A stretch of DNA of 64,000 nucleotides, from assembly GCA_951802425.1 (NCBI GenBank), contig OX637801.1, forward strand, positions 2,976,001 to 3,040,000. Reading direction: 5' to 3'. Shown in pieces: positions 1 to 10,386 of this stretch. The first letter of the stretch is position 1. The number at the start of each line of letters is the position of its first letter. The notes beneath the pieces are model-generated. The model had not been told where the DNA came from and did no database searches. It worked only from the letters and a program-made list of their open reading frames with translations. The stretch is from Clavaria fumosa. Its lineage: Eukaryota > Basidiomycota > Agaricomycetes > Agaricales > Clavariaceae. The position numbers were made by a program, and so were the translations under genes.

Positions 1-1598
1 ACCCTAGGGGTGAAGGGACTTCCCTGGATGCTTAGCTAATCAGCCACACTTATCCTACTACTGTCACTATGACTGCATAACTACTGCTATAAACAGGGTT
101 CTAATGCACTTGTGACTGAGGATATCTGGTCTCACTTCAACCAAAGCTTTACACCTTTCTGTGTTACCTCACCTCCCATTAACTTGGGCAGGCATTGTAG
201 CAGTGCTATGCACTGTTTGCATTTTTTCTCGACGACCACTTATCGGATTCACTCGATTCGACCGCCGATCGATTTGCCTCAAGAACCGCGTTCGAACGAG
301 CCCTAATACGTGGGTGTTGGTGGAGCGGTTGGGGGGAAACACGGACACAGTTCTGGAAACAAGATCCGGCGATATTTTCACATCGAGCGGACGAAATCGC
401 ACGCGGGTAGGCTCTTTCGAAAGGCCGCCTCAACCGTGTTCAGACGATACCCTTCGCGCGCCAATCCGTCCAGCCGTTATGGCGCATCGCCGCCTTCTCC
501 GATCTGCTCCCCCTTCCCCCCACCTTTTCGGCATCTCCATCAATTCCTGGCCGATCCCTTTCGATTTGGGATCGATTCTGGGCTCCTTTCGACGTGCTTT
601 CATGTGGTCCAAAGTGCTTCCAACGAGCTTTCGTCATTATCGTAGTAATGGTGGTGGTGGGTACCAGGGACCTCATCTCAAAGTGCAGTGGCAACATGTG
701 GAGGCACAGGGGAAACTGGAGGGACCTATGGGGCTTCAGCCTGAGATGTGGTGCAAGATGCAGATCATGGGTCCATGGGGGGTGCTGGTTGTGGTTCCAG
801 TAACAGAACATGGAAGGGTTCAACTGGAATCTCCATATGGGGGGCAGGCTGGAGGATTGTGAGGAAGTGCCCTGCTCAGAGTAGCAGCAGCTTGTGTCCA
901 AGTGGGCCAGCTGCTACAAGGGGCAGTATACCTGGGGATCCTTGAAATGATGGTGGGTCATTTGTCTGGCATGGCTGGATTTGCAAAATTCTGCAAGGAT
1001 TGAGCCACAACCTGGAAAAGTGGGGCCATATCCTGGGGTCCCCTGGCTGGCTGAGCTGATCTCCAAGGGAGTATCCAGGTCTGAGGGGAGTTGGAACTCC
1101 ATGGTCAGCTGTCCCTGGGTACTGGTGCTGACTCTCATCTAATCAGTTCTGTGGGTTAGCATGGAATCTGTCTGCAATCATACCAAGGCATCATAGAGAT
1201 TTGTTGTCTCTATAAGGTATGCTAGCTCTTCATCAAGAGTTCCTGCTTCATACTGTCAGTGAGTGTTGTTTAAAATTTGGTAGGTGTGGTGGCAGGGGTG
1301 GTTGAAGTGCAGGTAGCTGAGTTGTTCTATGAGTGATTCAGCTTCTTCTTGTGGTGATGAAGCATGACTAGGGATGATTTGGGCAGGTTCCTCAGGTTGC
1401 AATTGAACAACAGACACTGGTCATTCTTGAACAGTTGTGGGCAGCTCACAAGTCATCTCCAAAGCCATAGGAGTAATTGTGCAGCCGCTGGTTCAGGTTT
1501 GAAAGTGGTGGGTTACTGGTTGGGGAGGGGTTCTGCTGGTAGACATTGTGAAGTTATCTGGGTGTTGAATGGTAGGGCAAGGGTGAGACTTGATATTA
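1..1598 (-). mobile_element. Family C retroelement internal relic, gag-like, incomplete at left edge
   Basis: Immediately inside the LTR edge at 1599, the minus strand starts a gag-like reading frame (ATG near 1545). It continues leftwards with only scattered stops, for example in 1130-1300, where the stops lie between long sensible stretches such as EEAESLIEQLSYLHF and LDEELAYLIETTNLYDAL. The helical, charged composition and the position right after an LTR suggest a Gag N-terminus, but I see no zinc knuckle or protease. Positions 640-1598 are almost free of CpG, whereas about 230-640 are CpG-rich. The left part may therefore be less mutated or of different origin. The identity beyond 'LTR element internal region' is inference. 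Confidence 0.4.
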
Positions 1599-2191
1599 TG
1601 TTAGGGCCTGTCCCATCTTGTAAATAGCACCAAAGCTCAATTCATTGGTGACCAGTCCTGTAAACTCACTAAGACCAATCAACTGTTGAGTGTAATCGAG
1701 AATACTTGGTCCTGGAAGGTCACAAAGTCATCTGATGAAGTGTAGAAGCAAAAAAAGACAAGTTGGGAGAGGGAGGATGTCATTGAGAAGGTTGTGAACT
1801 TGTGAAGTTGACAGACAAAATGTAGGAAGGGAAAAAGATGAGCTGGGAGAGGAAGGACATCACTGAGAAGGTTGCAAAGTCAACAGACAAAGTGTAGAAA
1901 GAGAAATAGATGAGTAAAGGGGAAAAGATGTTGCTGAGAAGGTTGTGAGTGGTTGTGACAGTGTTGAGAAGTAGGTTGGTGAAGGCAATGACTTTGCCAA
2001 CCAATGGAGGAACCTGCAGGGTTCAAGAAATCAGTACCAAGATGAATAAAAGAAGATACTTAAGTGCATGAGTTTATACAAGCATGGAGGACAAGTTTAG
2101 AAAGAAGCAGAGTAGTCTTGGTGTTGTCAAGGTCACCAAGCAAAACAAGACCTATCAATCACAGTGGTTCCAAGCTCAAAGGGCATAATAG
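1599..2191 (-). repeat. LTR fragment of family C (3' part), interrupted by an LTR of family A
   Basis: Read on the minus strand it ends ...GGCCCTAACA at 1599, as does the complete family C LTR at 3219-5490. The two align over about 590 bp (for example the stretch ending TACAAGATGGGACAGGCCCTAACA in the intact copy) with mostly C/T and G/A differences. At 2192 the family A LTR begins abruptly, so the remainder of this LTR has been displaced or lost. Confidence 0.7.
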
Positions 2192-2479
2192 TATCAGACT
2201 GGGTCTCACACAACTTAAGTGTAAGGTCATGATGACAATACTAAGATAAGGGGAAAAGAGTACAAGAATGGAAAAGACATAGTATATATAGCAAACACTT
2301 TGGCATTTGCTGGTGTTCCCATGCTCAGACCTCTCGGATCACATGACGCGCCCAGGCCCAAGTCATGTGATCTCCCAATTATGTAATCCTCCACCACAGG
2401 TCATGTGACCTTCCAACAATCTTCTCTAATTTCTCCACAACTCCTCCTTTTGGGATGGCTTAGGTAAGCAATCCTAACA
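2192..2479 (-). repeat. 3' LTR of copy A0
   Basis: The 288 bp begin TATCAGACTGGG and end AATCCTAACA on the plus strand, matching the LTR pair at 47641-47930 and 52963-53252. A purine-rich tract (minus strand AGAGGGGGGTGA) lies just inside it at 2480-2491, the expected polypurine tract of a minus-strand element. Confidence 0.85.
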
Positions 2480-2490
2480 TCACCCCCCTC

Positions 2491-3218
2491 TTAAGGCTGG
2501 GTGTCTCGACCAGCTAGCTTGGCCTTGTCAGGGTGGGCAAGGAAGAAGTCTCGGAGCAGCAGCACTACATTGGTGAGGTTCCTACAGGGCTCCCAAGTGT
2601 TTTCCTCCACTGGGTATCCTAACCACTTCACCAAGTACTTCACCCCATGCCCCACCTTCTTGACATCAAGGATTGCCTCCACATTGTACTCCAGGTGGTC
2701 ATCATCAATTGTAGGGGGTGGAGGGGGAGGCAGATTCTGGGAAGGGAAGGAAGGGGGATGGTATGGCATCAACAGCAACTTGTTGAAGACCCGATGGATG
2801 CGCCAGGCCCGAGGGAGCTTGAGGCGATACCCAGCAGGTCCCACCTTCTCCTCAACTGCGAAGGGGCCTGCTCTCTTGTTGTCAAGCTTTTTAGAGGGCT
2901 GGTCCATCTTCAAGACACAAACTGGGAGCCTCAGTCACTCACGACCTTATGAGGGACTCCATGGTCCCAAAACACTCAATCTTGGAGGAGACATGCTGCT
3001 CCAAGTCCTGTGAGGTCAAGTCCAATTGCCTTGAGCAGTGTCCATTTTGTGAACTTGTCAATGATGACAAGGATGGCATTATGTCCACAGGAGAGGGGGA
3101 GGGGACCAACTATGTCCCATGAGATCACTGACCAGGGACTATCAGGAACCGGATGGGGGTGCAGTGGGGCAGCATGCTTGGTATGGTCCAGCTTCGTCCA
3201 CTGGCATGTCTCACACCC
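2491..3218 (-). pseudogene. Integrase C-terminus with chromodomain (A0 fragment)
   Basis: The minus strand encodes the integrase tail motif GPAGYRLKLPRAWRIHRVFN followed by a chromodomain (YLVKWLGYPVEENTWEP), which directs chromovirus insertion to heterochromatin. Upstream lie the core-domain remnant SVISWDIVGPLPLS and INVDKFTK-like sequence. A deletion of roughly 450 bp near 2912 removes the second half of the integrase core, so the protein cannot be functional. Arg codons of the sister copies are often Cys or stop here. Confidence 0.9.
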
Positions 3219-3974
3219 TGTCAGGACCCATCCATTTTCACCAACCCAATTCGACTCTATCACTGCCCACGGACCTCCCAACACCCCCTCACCACCTTGC
3301 GGACCATCCTATGCACTTCCGAAACTCACCTCCTTCTTCTGGAGCCCTCCCAGGCTTCCATTGCCTTCATACAACACTCGTGACCACAATACTATACTCG
3401 CGTCACCCCCCGCCACCTCACTCTACATGTGTCTACAACCCGAACCTGCCAAATGAATGTGCGACATGCAGTTATGCAATCTTCCTCAGCCAGCATGTGA
3501 CTTACTGCGCAGCACCACTGGCACCACTAGTGTTACCCGTGTTACCAGCATTACCCACGTGACTTCCCGCCCAAGGTCACCTGCATCACCACTGCCACTC
3601 ACATGACCACTCTTGGACCTCACGACCTTAATGATGAAACACACCACCAGTGGCCAGTTGAGCACTACTTCAAATTATGCTTCCTTTCTTCTCCCCAGTC
3701 ATCTGTAACTATGATACTCATGACCAAAGCACCTCTTTGTAGTTATAGTTACCCATATGATTATTTAACTAAGTCGTGATCCATGACCGGTCAGGTTCAC
3801 GACCTTATTTATGTTTCCCTTACCCCTTGCAACCTTAGTAGAATATGCACATGGTCACTTTATGACTAGCTATACCCCGTACTACTATAGTTCTGTCGCT
3901 TGGTCACCTCTGTACTTTTCCTTTTCCATTATACTCTCTGTATGTATGTATATAAAGTCTTGAGAACTTTACAC

Positions 3975-4885
3975 TCACCCACCCATTCCTCAGGAGTCCT
4001 CAGTACTCCTGAGGAGTGAGTGAGGAGTACTGAGCAGTAGTGAGGAGCAGGTGAGGAGTAGTAAGGACTCCTGAGGAGTGAGTTGGGACTCCTGAGGAGC
4101 CAGTCAGGACTCCTCCCAGCCAAATTGCTGTGAGGACTCCCCACTACTCCTCAGGAGTCCCAACTCAGTCAGGAGTCCTCAGTGCTCCATGAGGAGGCCT
4201 CTGTGCAGAGGCCTCCTGAGGAGTAGTGAGGAGTAGTGAGGAGTAGTAAGGAGTCCTGAGGAGCAGTCAGGAGTCATAAATGTTTTGGCAACTCTCAGGA
4301 TTGAACTCAGGCCTCCAGACAAACCGAGCCATGTACATTACCACTAAGCTAAATGGTCATTCTCATAATAGATTGTATTTGTGACCAAATGCAAAACATG
4401 AGGCACATACTGACGGCCATCAATTGCATTCAGATGCTATTCTACACTTTGTCATTTATATACTAAGTCCTTGGAACCATGAGGAGAATGACAGGGAGGA
4501 CTAAGGACTATTCAGGAGTCCTGAGGAATAGTATGGAGTCCTGAGGAGTAGTGAGGAGTAGTAAGGAGCCCTGAGGAGTGGTGAGGAGTAGTAAGGAGTA
4601 GTGAGGAGTGGTGAGGAGTAGTAAGGAGTAGTGAGGAGTGGTGAGGAGTGGTGAGGAGTGGTGAGGAGTAATAAGGAGTAGTGAGGAGTCCTCAGGACTC
4701 CCTGGTACTCCTCACTGCTCCTCAGGAGTCCTTACTGCTCCTCAGGAGTCCCTAGGAGTGGCAAGGAGTCCTGAGGAGTGAATGAGGAGTCCTGAGGAGT
4801 GGGTGAGGACCCTGGGGGGACTCCTGAGGAGTACTGAGGAGCACTGAGGAGTACTGAGGAGTACTGAGGACTCCTGAGGACTCCT
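3975..4885. repeat. Degenerate GGAGT / CCTGAGGAGTAGT tandem repeats
   Basis: Imperfect short units (GAGGAGT, AGTCCTGAGGAGT and their complements) fill about 3975-4270 and 4490-4885, flanking a non-repetitive core of about 220 bp. Both ACTCCTCAGGAGT orientations occur, so single strands could form many small hairpins. The units contain no CpG. The array lies inside the solo LTR, so it inserts as part of that LTR or arose inside it. Confidence 0.85.
4283..4356 (-). other. tRNA-like segment, possible SINE head
   Basis: On the minus strand the segment has an A-box-like TAGCTTAGTGGTAATG and, about 35 bp later, a B-box-like GAGTTCAATCC, with the spacing of an RNA polymerase III internal promoter. 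The acceptor stem does not pair well, so it is not a working tRNA gene. A tRNA-derived SINE embedded in the GGAGT array is the best reading; a chance match is possible. Confidence 0.4.
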
Positions 4886-5490
4886 GAGGAATGGGTGGGA
4901 GAGTATAAAGTTCTGCCATTAAGCTTGGAACCACCACAATTGATAGGTCTTGTCTCACTTGGTGACCTCGACAACACCAAGATACACTCTGCTTTATTCT
5001 GATTCATCCTCTGTGCTCATACAACTTGCGCACTTAAGTATTCTCTTCATTTCATCTTGATACTGATTCCTCGAACCCCATAGGTTCTCTTATCAGTTGA
5101 CAAAGTCATTGCCTTCACCGATACATCTCTTGATATCGTCGCGACTACTTGCGACTCTCTCAACATCATCTATTTCTCCCTCCTCGTCTATTTCTTCTTT
5201 CACACTTCATCAGTTGACTTCGCAACCTTCTCAGTGTTACCTATTTCTCTCAACTCATCCTTTTCTCTCTCTATACTTTGTCTACTGACTTCACGACCTT
5301 CTCAGTGATGTCTTCGTTCTCTCTACTTGTCTATCCCCATCCTTACACTCCTTCAGACATCCTCGCGACCTTCCGGGACCAAGCATTCTCGACTGTGCTC
5401 AACAGTTGATTGGTTTTAGCGAGTTTCCAAGACCAGTCACCAACAAGTCGACCTTCAGCATTACTTACAAGATGGGACAGGCCCTAACAC

Positions 5491-7383
5491 ACCCCTGGGC
5501 ATATTGATGGGCATCTTTCACCATGTCCAGCCACCAATAACCCTTCACTAGTGCTGCTCTCAACCTCTGGGGCCCAGGGTGTCCAGCAGCAGGGAGGTCA
5601 TGCTCAAACTCGAGGACAGCCTCACAAGCTCCTAGGGGGACCCAAGTGACTATCCCCTTTCGCCAGAGTCCAGCATGATCTTGTGTCCACTCATCATCAA
5701 GCTCCTCTGGCTTCTGTATGTGTACCACACTATTTTTCTGGAGTAGTGTCTCCATTTCCGATGTGAATGACACATGGACTTCCATTTCCAGGAAAACCTG
5801 CACCGGTGCATCCTCCTCCACCATCTCTCCATAGTCTGGTCTCTGGGAGAGTGCATCTGCCTTTGTATTCGACTTGCCAGTGCAATACTTTATCTCAAAG
5901 TCAAAGCACTGGAGCTCTCCAACCCAATGGACCTGCCTCAGTTTCAACTTCTGGGGCTTCTGGAAGTACTGGAGGTTCGCATGGTCTGTCCAGATCTTGA
6001 TCATTTCATCTGCTCCAATGAGGTATGCCCGCCATTCATGAAGTGCCCGAATCACAGCCAAGAACTCCTTGTTGTACACATCATAGTTCTTCTCAGCTGC
6101 AGTGAGGGCCTTGGAGATATAGTCAACAACTCTCCAGGTTCCATCTGTCTGCTGCTGCGAGAGCACTCCACCAGTTGCCAGGTTGCTTGCATCTGTCTCT
6201 ACCTTCCATCTCCCTTTGTCCTGAGGCAGAGCCAAGACCAGGGCCAATACGAGTGCCTGGCAGAGATCTTGGAAGGCTGCTTCCTCCTCCTCCTCCCATT
6301 TCCATGGAACATTCCCAGTCAGCCGGAAGAGTGGCTTTGCCCAGGCAGAAAGATTCGGGATGTGCTGGCAGAGGTAGTTCAGCATCCCATTGAACCTCTG
6401 GACATCCTTCACATTCTTAGGACGTGGCCAATCTCGGACTGCCGCACCCTTGGCCAGATCATGCTCTAGTCTGTTGTGGGAGATCTTCATCCCCAGGAAG
6501 ATGATCTCACTCTTCTCAAACTCGCATTTACTGAGTTTGAGACACAACCCATTCTCTCCAAACTTCCTCAAGACCTGATCCATCCAGTACCAGTGTGTAG
6601 CCAAGTCCTCTGCAAACACAATGACATCATCCACATAGGCCCTCACATGTCCTCCTGCAATCTCCTCCCTCAACACGTGATTCATGAAGCATTGGAAGGT
6701 AGCAGGGGCATTCTGCAGTCCAAACCACATGACAGCTGGTTCAAAGAGTCCACGGGGGGTCAGGAAGGCGCAGCAGTGCTGGTGCTCGGGCCAGACCTGC
6801 ATAGATGGGAAACCTCCCTTTGCATCAATCTTAGAGTAGATTGACGCTCCTTTAAGCACATCCACTGTGTCTCAGATGCGGGGGAGGGGGTACTTGTCCT
6901 TGATCAGGTGTGCATTCAGTCTCGAGTAGTCAATAATCAGCCACAGCTTGTCCTTCTCATGTTTGAAGAAGAAGGCACAGCATGTCCTTCTCATGTTTGA
7001 AGAAGAAGGGGCTAGCATATGGGGATTTCGAGGGCCGGATTCATCCAGAAGCAAGCTGCTCATCCACCCAATGGTTCATCTCCACCATCTTCTCCTGTGT
7101 CAGTGAGTATAGCTTGGAGGAGAGGTGCTCAGGGTCCTTTTTGAACTCGATCTTAATATCAAAGTCTGGTTGGGAGCAGGGAAGCTCATCCCACTTTGCT
7201 TCACTAAAAACCAGAGGGTAGCAGCTGGGCCAATCGGGGGTAGGGCCAGAGTTGGGAAAATGGGTGTCCAGAATACTTGTGGATGTGAGGGTACTCGTTT
7301 TCAGGGGTGCAGGGGCTTGAGGGGATGGGGAACACTGTGGGGGGCAGCAGGTAAGGCTCAGCTCTGCCTTCTGCCAGTCGATA
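5491..7383 (-). pseudogene. Reverse transcriptase - RNase H - integrase relic of A0
   Basis: Minus-strand order: end of protease/linker, RT (DVLKGASIYSKIDAKGGF, active site AYVDDVIVFAED), RNase H (VETDASNLATGGVLSQ; IWTDHANLQYF), then the integrase zinc-binding region. A 466-codon frame stays open from 6865 to 5465. Stops precede it at 6872-6874 and 7041-7043; both are TGA where copy A1 has CGA. At least six Arg residues of A1 are Cys, Trp or Gln here. The catalytic YVDD is kept, but the protein is truncated by the LTR insertion at 5490. Confidence 0.92.
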
Positions 7384-7551
7384 TCAACTTGTCTCTTCCC
7401 ATTCCTACACTTTGCCAGACACTTTCATGACCTTCCAGGACCAAGTATTCTTGATTATATTCAACAGTTGATTGGTCTTAGCAAGTTCACAGGATCGGTC
7501 ACTAATGAATCAAGCTACAGTGCTACTTACAAGATGGGACAAGCCCTAACA
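7384..7551 (+). repeat. LTR fragment of family C (last ~170 bp)
   Basis: It matches the end of the solo LTR (about 5325-5490) including the terminal ...ACAAGATGGGACAAGCCCTAACA. It is in the opposite orientation to the fragment at 1599-2191, so the two do not simply flank the A0 insertion. A rearrangement is implied. Confidence 0.75.
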
Positions 7552-7561
7552 ACATTATCCA

Positions 7562-7817
7562 ACCAACTCCAATCAACTCTGATGGACTCTGGAGTTGCCT
7601 TGTACTTCTGACCTTTGCCTTGGGTATTGAGTCATTCTGGTAAATAGGGGACATGTATATACATGGTGGCACAACACATATGTTGAGGCCACAGTCCCAC
7701 TTTGTTCTGACATCTCTAGCTATATCTCTGCTTCTTTGATCTCAGACTCCAACTGGACTCTGCTCTACTTCTCTGTTTCTGCTGACATTTGTGTGCTAAC
7801 CTGATAGGACCATGACA
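7562..7817 (+). repeat. Degenerate family B LTR fragment
   Basis: It resembles the 3' third of the family B LTR in plus orientation: CTCCAATCAACTCTGATGGACT, a TATATACATGG...TGAGGC stretch and the end GATAGGACCATGACA. CpG positions of the young LTRs are replaced by TpG or CpA. No element interior follows, so it is a solo or truncated LTR. It ends about 240 bp downstream of the HMG-CoA synthase stop codon. Confidence 0.7.
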
Positions 7818-8060
7818 GGTGGTCCAAAAGCAAGTTCCTGTTGATACCAACTATGAAGCCACTTGATCAAGCACAGCACTTTGAGCAGTTGTTTCACATG
7901 TTGGCTTCTTTTTCAAGTGGGATAATAGCATGCCATGCAACAGGACATTGCTCAATGAGATCTGCCATCGCATGCTGAATCAGACATGAGTAATGCATGA
8001 GCAAGGGAACAATGGGAATTGCCCAGATATATTATATATGTAAATAAAAAATGAGATAAA
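7818..8060. other. Intergenic, 3' flank of HMG-CoA synthase
   Basis: CpG-poor sequence without a gene to about 8000, then AT-rich host sequence (ATATATTATATATG, AATAAAAAATGAG) that probably holds the polyadenylation region of the minus-strand HMG-CoA synthase gene. Confidence 0.5.
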
Positions 8061-9775
8061 TCAATCAAGCGGCGCCCTCGCATATTTGCGTCTGTACTTA
8101 GCATCCACGCTTTCTAGATAATAAGCTCCGGGCCAGATATGCTCAAGCGGACCAGAGGGAGTGTAAGCCGCCGCAATATGCGACTTTTCTCGGAGCTATA
8201 ACGAACCCGTCAAATAGCTACAAAGGAGAGGAACCACGATCACTCACCGCGAGGGCATCCACGTACTCCTGACATGACACAACCGTCATGCTCGCAAGGC
8301 GGAAAAGAAGATTCATCTTGTCGCGCATCTCTGACGTGTCGCCCTTGACGCGCGCGACAAAGAAGCTGGCAGCACAGCCGCTGCCGAACGCGAAGAAGCT
8401 GATGCGACGGCCACGCAGGTCTGCGGGCGGCACGCGCGATACGAGCGACGCGAGACACGCGTAGAGCGACGCGGTGTACGTATTCCCGAGGCGGCGCGAG
8501 CACGCCATGCTCGCGTCGACCTGGCGCGCAAAGCGCATCTGTGCGGCGGCGACGAACGTCTTCTCGAGCGTTTTGTCGGTGAGCGATGCCGCGCGTGGGA
8601 TCTGCAACACTGTCTGCGGCGCGGGCACCGCGGGCTTCTCACCACTCGTCCACCTCGGGTCCGAGGGGTCCGCGAGGAAGTCATTGTACAGCAACCGCGC
8701 GTGTGCTTTGACTGTCTGCTTCCCGTACGGGCTATGGAAGATCGCATAGTCAATATCATCTAGCGAGAAAGGCGCGTTCTGAGCCGAGATGACGAGCCCG
8801 TCGCCGGTGCCGTTGATCTGTTGCGAGGATCTCGCCGCGAGTTTGGACGCCTTTGCGGATTTCTCCTTATAGCGGGTGTATGCGGCATCAAGGGCGGCAA
8901 TATAGGTCACGACGGAAACAGGGCCGTCGACCTCTGGGTACTCGGAGTCTAATTTGGGCTTGTAGAAATCATACGTATTCGCCATGTAGGTTCCATGAAT
9001 AGCTGGGAAAGAAAATTTTTGATCTTAGGAAATCGGTAGGGTCGACACGCCACTTACGTTCAAATACGATGGCAGCGTTCGGCCCGATGAGCATAGCCAC
9101 GGCGCCAGCACCCCCAGCAGGCCTGGCAGGGCCCTCGGCGTAAACGGCGATGTCGGCGGCGACGACGATAGCGAGACGGCCGTCCCAAGAGGTAGACTCG
9201 ACCCAGTTGATCGCGTTAAAGAGAGCAGCGGTGGAGCCGTAGCAGGCGTTTTTGGAGTCGATGCCTTCGATGTCAAAGTTGCCCGAGGCGGCGAAGAGGT
9301 CCATGAGCGTTGTCTTGACCGACTTGGACTTGTCGATGATGGTCTCGGTACCAACTTCGATACGGCCAATCTTTTTGGGATCGATGTTGTACTTTTCGAG
9401 GAGACCAGAGACGACTGGACGTGTAAAGGGCGGTTGTCAGGAGGCGTGAGTTGACTCTGTGATACGGCTGGACAAACCGTTCAAAGCGAACGAGTTGATA
9501 TCCTCTCGGTCATCACAACATGCCATGTATTCTTGACCAAGTCCAATGGTATACTTTCCTTTGGGCACGCCGTCGAATACTTCGAGGTCCGCCTCTGAGA
9601 TACACTATTGGAAGAAAAGAAACATGCGACGTCAGCCTTGAGGGGCAAGCAGATGTAGAGAGGTAATCCGCCTTACGCGACGAGGGAAGTAGGTCTCTAT
9701 TGCGAGGACGCCGACGTCCTTGGGACGCGGGGTGTCAAAGACGGGTGGGTTGACGGAAAAGACAGGGATGGTCAT
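8061..9775 (-). CDS. ERG13: Hydroxymethylglutaryl-CoA synthase (sterol/isoprenoid pathway)
   Basis: It condenses acetyl-CoA with acetoacetyl-CoA to HMG-CoA, the second step of the mevalonate pathway. Five exons are readable on the minus strand: 9775-9677, 9604-9478, 9414-9058, 9002-8248 and 8195-8061. All introns are GT-AG, 52-72 bp. They give 490 residues, the usual length. Visible family features: [13 protein letters not shown] at the N-terminus; [11 protein letters not shown] with the catalytic Glu near residue 99; KNACYGST with the acyl-accepting Cys near 133; the FHSPYGKQ histidine motif; and the C-terminal [19 protein letters not shown]. The ATG at 9775 is the first in frame and fits family starts. 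The gene appears intact and single; the neighbouring genes are unrelated in pathway. Confidence is high because all catalytic motifs and the length agree. Confidence 0.96.
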
Positions 9776-10386
9776 GGTCTGGGGCAGCGATGGTGATGTG
9801 GTATTGGAGCAAATGGATGGTTATATACCCCTCCAGGGGGGGACAACCGTGGTGGGCTCAGGAGGAGGAGAATCGGGCTGTATTTGGTGAAATTATGGTA
9901 CGATGCCAATTATATTACTCTTCCGCTGAGCTTTATGGAGAATGCATTGGCCCTATCTCCAATGTGTATTGTAGACCGTCTCTCCCTTCTTTCTATTTTC
10001 TCCACCGTGGAATGCATGAGCTTTTCATGGCCAGCTGGAGATATCTACATCAAGCGGCGTTGCCAACGTACTTCGGTGTACTTTTTCATCAAAGATTAGA
10101 TTCTCTCGTTCTTTCAACAAAGCCGTGGGGCCATGTCTGGTATTCATTAGCCGCTTTTGGCTATTTCATTAGACACTAGCCGTCGGCTCTGTGCGGCGCC
10201 GCCTCCACGAACCTTGCTCTTAAAAATGGCGCTTATTACTACTGTATGGGGTGAGAGAGATGGTGGTTTGAGAACTGAACCAAGTCTTCGTTCAACCAAT
10301 AAAAAAAGGACAACAAAAAGGACAACATTACATAATAACTTACAACTTGCTTACATAAACCCAGGTTGAGGTAATCAATCACAAAT
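9776..10386. other. Intergenic: HMG-CoA synthase promoter side and ISA2 3' side
   Basis: The 611 bp hold the upstream region of ERG13 and the 3' flank of the ISA2-type gene. An open frame on the plus strand (9790-10179) lacks recognisable domains or splice logic. No further gene is supported. Confidence 0.5.

Larger units (their letters stand above)
3214..5495 (+). mobile_element. Solo LTR of family C (3219-5490) with 5 bp TSD CACCC
   Basis: The sequence TGTCAGGACCC...GGCCCTAACA is bounded by direct repeats CACCC (3214-3218 and 5491-5495). The A0 integrase sequence resumes exactly at the second repeat. This is the structure left by LTR-LTR recombination. The LTR is unusually long (2272 bp). 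It contains a TATA-like TATATAAAG near 3948, a long GGAGT-type tandem array (about 3975-4885) and a tRNA-like segment. Its 3' 600 bp match the fragments at 1599-2191 and 7384-7551. The plus orientation is assigned from the TATA-like motif and from the gag-like frame next to 1599. Confidence 0.8.
2192..7383 (-). mobile_element. Chromovirus copy A0 (Ty3/gypsy), truncated and itself interrupted
   Basis: A minus-strand relic of the same family as the element at 47641-53252. It has a 3' LTR (2192-2479), the end of integrase with chromodomain (2491-3218), an inserted solo LTR (3219-5490), and then the rest of integrase, RNase H, reverse transcriptase and the edge of protease (5491-7383). About 450 bp of integrase are deleted near 2912. 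Protease N-terminus, gag and the 5' LTR are missing: similarity stops at 7383, where a family C LTR fragment begins. Compared with the 48-50 kb copy, Arg codons are repeatedly changed to Cys, Trp, Gln or stop, the signature of CpG transitions. A 34 bp tandem duplication sits at about 6952-7018. Confidence 0.9.

Noticed and set aside
161..862. Plus-strand open frame of 233 codons
   Set aside because: No recognisable motif, it crosses a composition border, and the minus strand reads better as a retroelement relic.
4283..4356. Functional tRNA gene
   Set aside because: A and B boxes are present but the acceptor arm does not pair, so only a tRNA-like remnant is supported.
3975..4885. GGAGT repeats as telomeric DNA
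   Set aside because: The units are degenerate, occur in both orientations, and lie inside an LTR with a target duplication.
9790..10179. Plus-strand frame upstream of ERG13 as a gene
   Set aside because: No domain or splice structure; it occupies the promoter region of ERG13.
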